Positions 61,074 through 64,000 of a stretch of 64,000 bases of DNA are shown here, piece after piece. A model generated the notes under the pieces. The model did not search any database and was not told the DNA's origin. It worked only from the letters and a program-made list of their open reading frames with translations. The position numbers and the translations under genes are program-made. The first letter of the stretch is position 1. Every line of letters begins with the position of its first letter. Source of the DNA: Mangrovimicrobium sp048323675 (GTDB lineage Bacteria > Pseudomonadota > Gammaproteobacteria > Pseudomonadales > Halieaceae); assembly GCF_048323675.1 (NCBI RefSeq), contig NZ_JBLWFK010000003.1, forward strand, positions 248,001 through 312,000, written 5' to 3'.

Positions 61074-62516
61074 TCAGATTTCCGCGAGCAGGGCTGTCAG
61101 GAATTGCCAGAAGGGTGCGACAGTATCAATTTTCAGGCGCTCGGTGGGGGAATGCGCGCCGCGTATGGTAGGCCCGAATGAGAGGATATCCAAATCCGGT
61201 TTGGCGCCCTTGAGAATGCCGCATTCGAGGCCCGCGTGAATGGCCTTCACCGCAGGCACCGAGGCGAACAGGCGTTCGTGCAGCGCGCTGGCCCGGGCCA
61301 GCAGGGCGCTGTCGAAATCCGGTTTCCAGCCGGGGTAGCCCACGGTTTCCTCGACGTCGAGGGCAAAGGCACGGGTCAGCGCCATCAGGGTATGGCGCAG
61401 GGGAAGGGACTGGCCGGCGTCGAAAAAGCGGAAGCTGGTCTCGACGAACAGCGTGCCCTGCGTCAGTTGCAGCACCGCGAGGTTGATACTGAGGTCCACC
61501 AGTTCAGCCCGCTGCTCCAGGTTGTAGGCCTGTGCGCCGTGGGGCAGCGCGGCAATCAGGTCCAGCACCTGGCGCGAATCGCGCGCCTCCAGCGCGCTGT
61601 CCGTGGCGACCGCCTGCAGCGTGAGTTCCAGCTGCGCATCCACCGCGGGCAGGTAGTCCAGCCAGCGCTGGCGAATTACGGGCAGGCGCTGTGCCAGCGC
61701 CTCCGCCTGTTCCGGTGAACAGGAAAAGCTCACCCTGCCCTCACGGGGGATCACGTTATGCGCGAGGCCCGCGTCGAAAGCCTGCAGGCGCAGTCCCTGG
61801 ACATCCTCCAGGCATTCGCCGAGCAGTTTGATTGCATTGCCCAGTTGTTCGTGGATCTGGATGCCGGAATGCCCGCCGCTCAAGCCACCGATACGCAATT
61901 CCCAGCTGCCGGCGCCGCTGTCCACCGGGGCGGTGCTGTAGGATTTGGTAAACTCCATCCCGGCACCGCCCGCGCAACCCACATAGAGCTCGTTCCAGTC
62001 CTCGGTATCGAGGTTGAGCATCAGCGAGCCGCTGAGCATGCCGGCGTCGAGGTTGAGGGCACCACCAAGGCCGGTTTCCTCGTCGACCGTAAACAGCAGT
62101 TCCAGGGGCGGGTGATCCACGCCGGAGGCCGTCATCAGCGCCGCGGCGGCAGCGCAGCCGATACCGTTATCCGCGCCCAGGGTCGTGCCGGTCGCACCCA
62201 GCCAGCCATCGCGCACCGCCAGTTGCAGGGGATCGACCAGGAAATCGTGGGGGCTGTCGGCCTTCTTTACCGTGACCATGTCCAGGTGGTTCTGGATCAC
62301 CACCGTGGGGTGCCCCTCGCGGCCCGGGCTGGCGGGCACCCGGACCAGCAGATTGCCGGCCTCATCACAGGTATGGCCAAAACCCCGGGCATCGGCCTGG
62401 CCTATCAGGTAATCGCGTACCGCTGCCTCGTGCTTCGAGGGCCGGGGAATCTGGGTAATGCGGTAGAAGTGTTCCCAGAGGTCGGCGGGCTGCTGTGGGT
62501 AATCGTGTGGTTTCAT
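61074..62516 (-). CDS. pepD: Aminoacyl-histidine dipeptidase PepD
   Basis: This 480-residue zinc peptidase of the M20 family cleaves Xaa-His dipeptides. Metal ligands are visible: QNHLDMV near residue 80, LGADNGIG (the bridging Asp) near 120, and TVDEETGL (catalytic Glu) near 150. A second His follows in the C-terminal half. I start at the ATG at 62516, where homology begins. Cytoplasmic, housekeeping. Confidence 0.94.
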   Translation of the reverse strand: MKPHDYPQQPADLWEHFYRITQIPRPSKHEAAVRDYLIGQADARGFGHTCDEAGNLLVRVPASPGREGHPTVVIQNHLDMVTVKKADSPHDFLVDPLQLAVRDGWLGATGTTLGADNGIGCAAAAALMTASGVDHPPLELLFTVDEETGLGGALNLDAGMLSGSLMLNLDTEDWNELYVGCAGGAGMEFTKSYSTAPVDSGAGSWELRIGGLSGGHSGIQIHEQLGNAIKLLGECLEDVQGLRLQAFDAGLAHNVIPREGRVSFSCSPEQAEALAQRLPVIRQRWLDYLPAVDAQLELTLQAVATDSALEARDSRQVLDLIAALPHGAQAYNLEQRAELVDLSINLAVLQLTQGTLFVETSFRFFDAGQSLPLRHTLMALTRAFALDVEETVGYPGWKPDFDSALLARASALHERLFASVPAVKAIHAGLECGILKGAKPDLDILSFGPTIRGAHSPTERLKIDTVAPFWQFLTALLAEI

Positions 62517-62696
62517 CGGTCGCTCGGGAAGCCTGGAAGCTCGGCAAAGTGGCAGAGTCGGGAGCCGCGCATTATAGCGCCGCGGGTGATATTTCACATA
62601 AATCGCAGGCATTTTTTACGCCCAATCGCCCAGGGCGAAGCCTAGACTGGAAGCGAGTCGATACACCTCCCCATAGTCAATTCGGGTGACCGCAGT

Positions 62697-62882
62697 ATGA
62701 AGCGTAAAGACGATGGCAAGACCAGCCTGGTGGAGTTCCTGTCCAGCATCAGGTTTTCGCGCAAATCCAGCCGGACGGATGAAGGTGCCGGCCTGGGGCA
62801 GTTCGCCGCATTCGACCAGCAGGTGTGCCCGGCGCGCCTGCGCAACCACGAAGACCAGTTCCTGGTGCGCAGCGCCAACTGA
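62697..62882 (+). CDS. Small ORF of unknown function
   Basis: This is a 61-codon ORF with GGTGA seven bases before the ATG. The first half is basic (MKRKDDGK, RFSRKSSR) and the second has one Cys. No family was recognised. It is divergent from pepD and 95 bases upstream of cmoA. It may be spurious. Confidence 0.35.
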   Translation: MKRKDDGKTSLVEFLSSIRFSRKSSRTDEGAGLGQFAAFDQQVCPARLRNHEDQFLVRSAN

Positions 62883-62977
62883 TCCGCCCCACCATCGCGG
62901 GTGATCGTATTCGCCCGCGCGCAACACCGGCGTGGTAGAATCCGGGCCCGCAGCATACCTCTGCCTGGATTCCTGCC

Positions 62978-63709
62978 ATGAGCGATTCCCGCGATACCAT
63001 CTACGCCAACCCCCTGCAAACTGCCGGCCTGTTCAGCTTTGACGCCCGGGTTGCCGAGGTATTCCCGGACATGATCCAGCGCTCGGTACCGGGCTATACC
63101 AATATCGTCGCCATGACCGGACTACTGGCCCAGCGTTTCGCCACACCCGGCAGCAATCTCTACGACCTCGGCTGCTCCCTCGGCGCCTCCTCCCTGGCAA
63201 TGCGCAGGAATATCGACAGCGACGACTGCCGGATCATCGGCGTGGACAATTCGCCGGCGATGCTCGCACGCTGCCGGGAAATCGTCGATGCGGATGATAC
63301 GGCGACCCCGGTGGAACTGCTCTGCGCGGACCTCGCCGACGTGGCTATCGAGAACGCCTCGGTGGTAGTGCTCAACTTCACCCTGCAGTTCGTACCGCAG
63401 GGCCAGCGCAACGCCGTGATCGAGCGCATCTACCAGGGCCTGCGCCCCGGAGGCATCCTGGTGCTCTCGGAGAAGGTGGTTTTCGAGAATCCGCACCTGG
63501 ATGCGCTCAACATCGAGCTGCACCACGAGTTCAAGCGCGCCAACGGCTACAGCGACCTGGAAATCGCGCAAAAGCGCGCCGCGCTGGAAAACGTGCTGGT
63601 TCCCGAAAGCCTCGCTCACCACAAACAGCGCATGCAGGGCGCGGGCTTCGGCGCCTGCGATGTCTGGTTCCAGTGCTTCAACTTCGCGTCCATGATCGCC
63701 CTGAAATGA
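62978..63709 (+). CDS. cmoA: Carboxy-S-adenosyl-L-methionine synthase CmoA
   Basis: This 243-residue SAM-binding enzyme makes carboxy-SAM from SAM and prephenate, used for tRNA wobble uridine modification. DTIYANPLQTAGLFSFDARVAEVFPDM and YDLGCSLGASSLAMRR (SAM loop) are hallmarks. Its stop overlaps the cmoB start as ATGA, so the pair is coupled. Confidence 0.95.
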   Translation: MSDSRDTIYANPLQTAGLFSFDARVAEVFPDMIQRSVPGYTNIVAMTGLLAQRFATPGSNLYDLGCSLGASSLAMRRNIDSDDCRIIGVDNSPAMLARCREIVDADDTATPVELLCADLADVAIENASVVVLNFTLQFVPQGQRNAVIERIYQGLRPGGILVLSEKVVFENPHLDALNIELHHEFKRANGYSDLEIAQKRAALENVLVPESLAHHKQRMQGAGFGACDVWFQCFNFASMIALK

Positions 63710-64000
63710 TCGACTACCAGCCCCTGATCGACAGCTGGCGGGACACCGCGCTGGCCGCGTGGGCGGAGCGCCTGCCAGGGCAACTGCAGCGCGGCATGTC
63801 CCTCGAGCGCTACGGCGACCTGCCGCGCTGGCTCAGGGTGCTGGACGCCCTGCCGGATATCCCGGTGACCACGACCGACATGGCTACTTCCAGGGTCGGC
63901 GCGCATACCAGCCCCCCCCTGCCCGCCGCGGAGCGCGAGCACCTCAGGGAAACGCTGATGGGACTGCACCCCTGGCGCAAGGGCCCCTTCGACCTGTTCG
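63706..64000 (+). CDS. cmoB: tRNA U34 carboxymethyltransferase CmoB, C-terminus outside window
   Basis: The first 98 codons are present: DYQPLIDSWRDTALAAWAE, then LRETLMGLHPWRKGPF, the conserved start of the catalytic domain. CmoB transfers the carboxymethyl group from carboxy-SAM to 5-hydroxyuridine in tRNA. The gene starts inside the cmoA stop (ATGA) and runs past the right edge. Confidence 0.93.
   Translation, partial: MIDYQPLIDSWRDTALAAWAERLPGQLQRGMSLERYGDLPRWLRVLDALPDIPVTTTDMATSRVGAHTSPPLPAAEREHLRETLMGLHPWRKGPFDLF

Noticed and set aside
62586..62597. GTGA-TATT-TCAC, at first sight a CRP site near pepD
   Set aside because: The spacer is four bases, not six, so the half-sites are out of phase for CRP.

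Overview
The window is about 64 kb of GC-rich bacterial chromosome. Gene style suggests a marine gammaproteobacterium, probably near the Cellvibrionales (Halieaceae or Spongiibacteraceae type). The pointers are cmoA-cmoB, a COX15-type heme A synthase, Uup, a LapA-type adhesin system, exosortase H, and a TonB receptor beside P450, CoA-transferase and acyl-CoA dehydrogenase genes. The placement is inference; no rRNA or tRNA gene was seen to anchor it. I found no insertion sequence, prophage or CRISPR array.

Positions 1-31144 are a catabolic region. In order it holds a TonB-dependent receptor (cut by the left edge), a cytochrome P450, an AraC regulator, a translationally linked block of two family III CoA-transferases with hydantoinase/oxoprolinase subunits HyuA and HyuB, an aldo/keto reductase, a second AraC regulator with an SDR, a broken kelch gene, a Rieske dioxygenase (alpha and beta) with a MarR regulator, a small FMN protein, a split acyl-CoA dehydrogenase pair, an enoyl-CoA hydratase, a fused double acyl-CoA dehydrogenase, four more SDRs, a SnoaL-like protein and three related TetR regulators. 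The set fits uptake, oxygenation, CoA activation and beta-oxidation of a bulky ring compound such as a terpenoid or steroid. The substrate cannot be read from the sequence.

Positions 31154-36223 hold a MoaD/ThiS-like protein joined to a BNR beta-propeller gene, divergent from an E1-like ThiF/MoeB protein with a rhodanese domain. Next come exosortase H with its membrane partner and a patatin-like lipase. A hairpin cluster at 36342-36406 could be a small RNA. A lipoprotein with a trypsin-like domain follows.

Positions 38403-56081 are a complete Lap adhesion system: outer-membrane pore (LapE type, TolC fused to OmpA), periplasmic protease LapG, c-di-GMP receptor LapD, a giant LapA-type adhesin with a TAAG site for LapG, and the LapB/LapC type I exporter with a LuxR-type regulator. 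Each of the three Lap promoter regions holds a CRP-like palindrome (TGTGA-N6-TCACA, at most one mismatch). When c-di-GMP is high, LapD would sequester LapG and the adhesin would stay on the surface. When it falls, LapG would cut the retention module and release the cell.

Positions 56512-64000 are mostly housekeeping: a small basic protein, heme A synthase, the ABC-F protein Uup, an aromatic/aspartate aminotransferase, PepD, a small ORF, cmoA and the start of cmoB (cut by the right edge).
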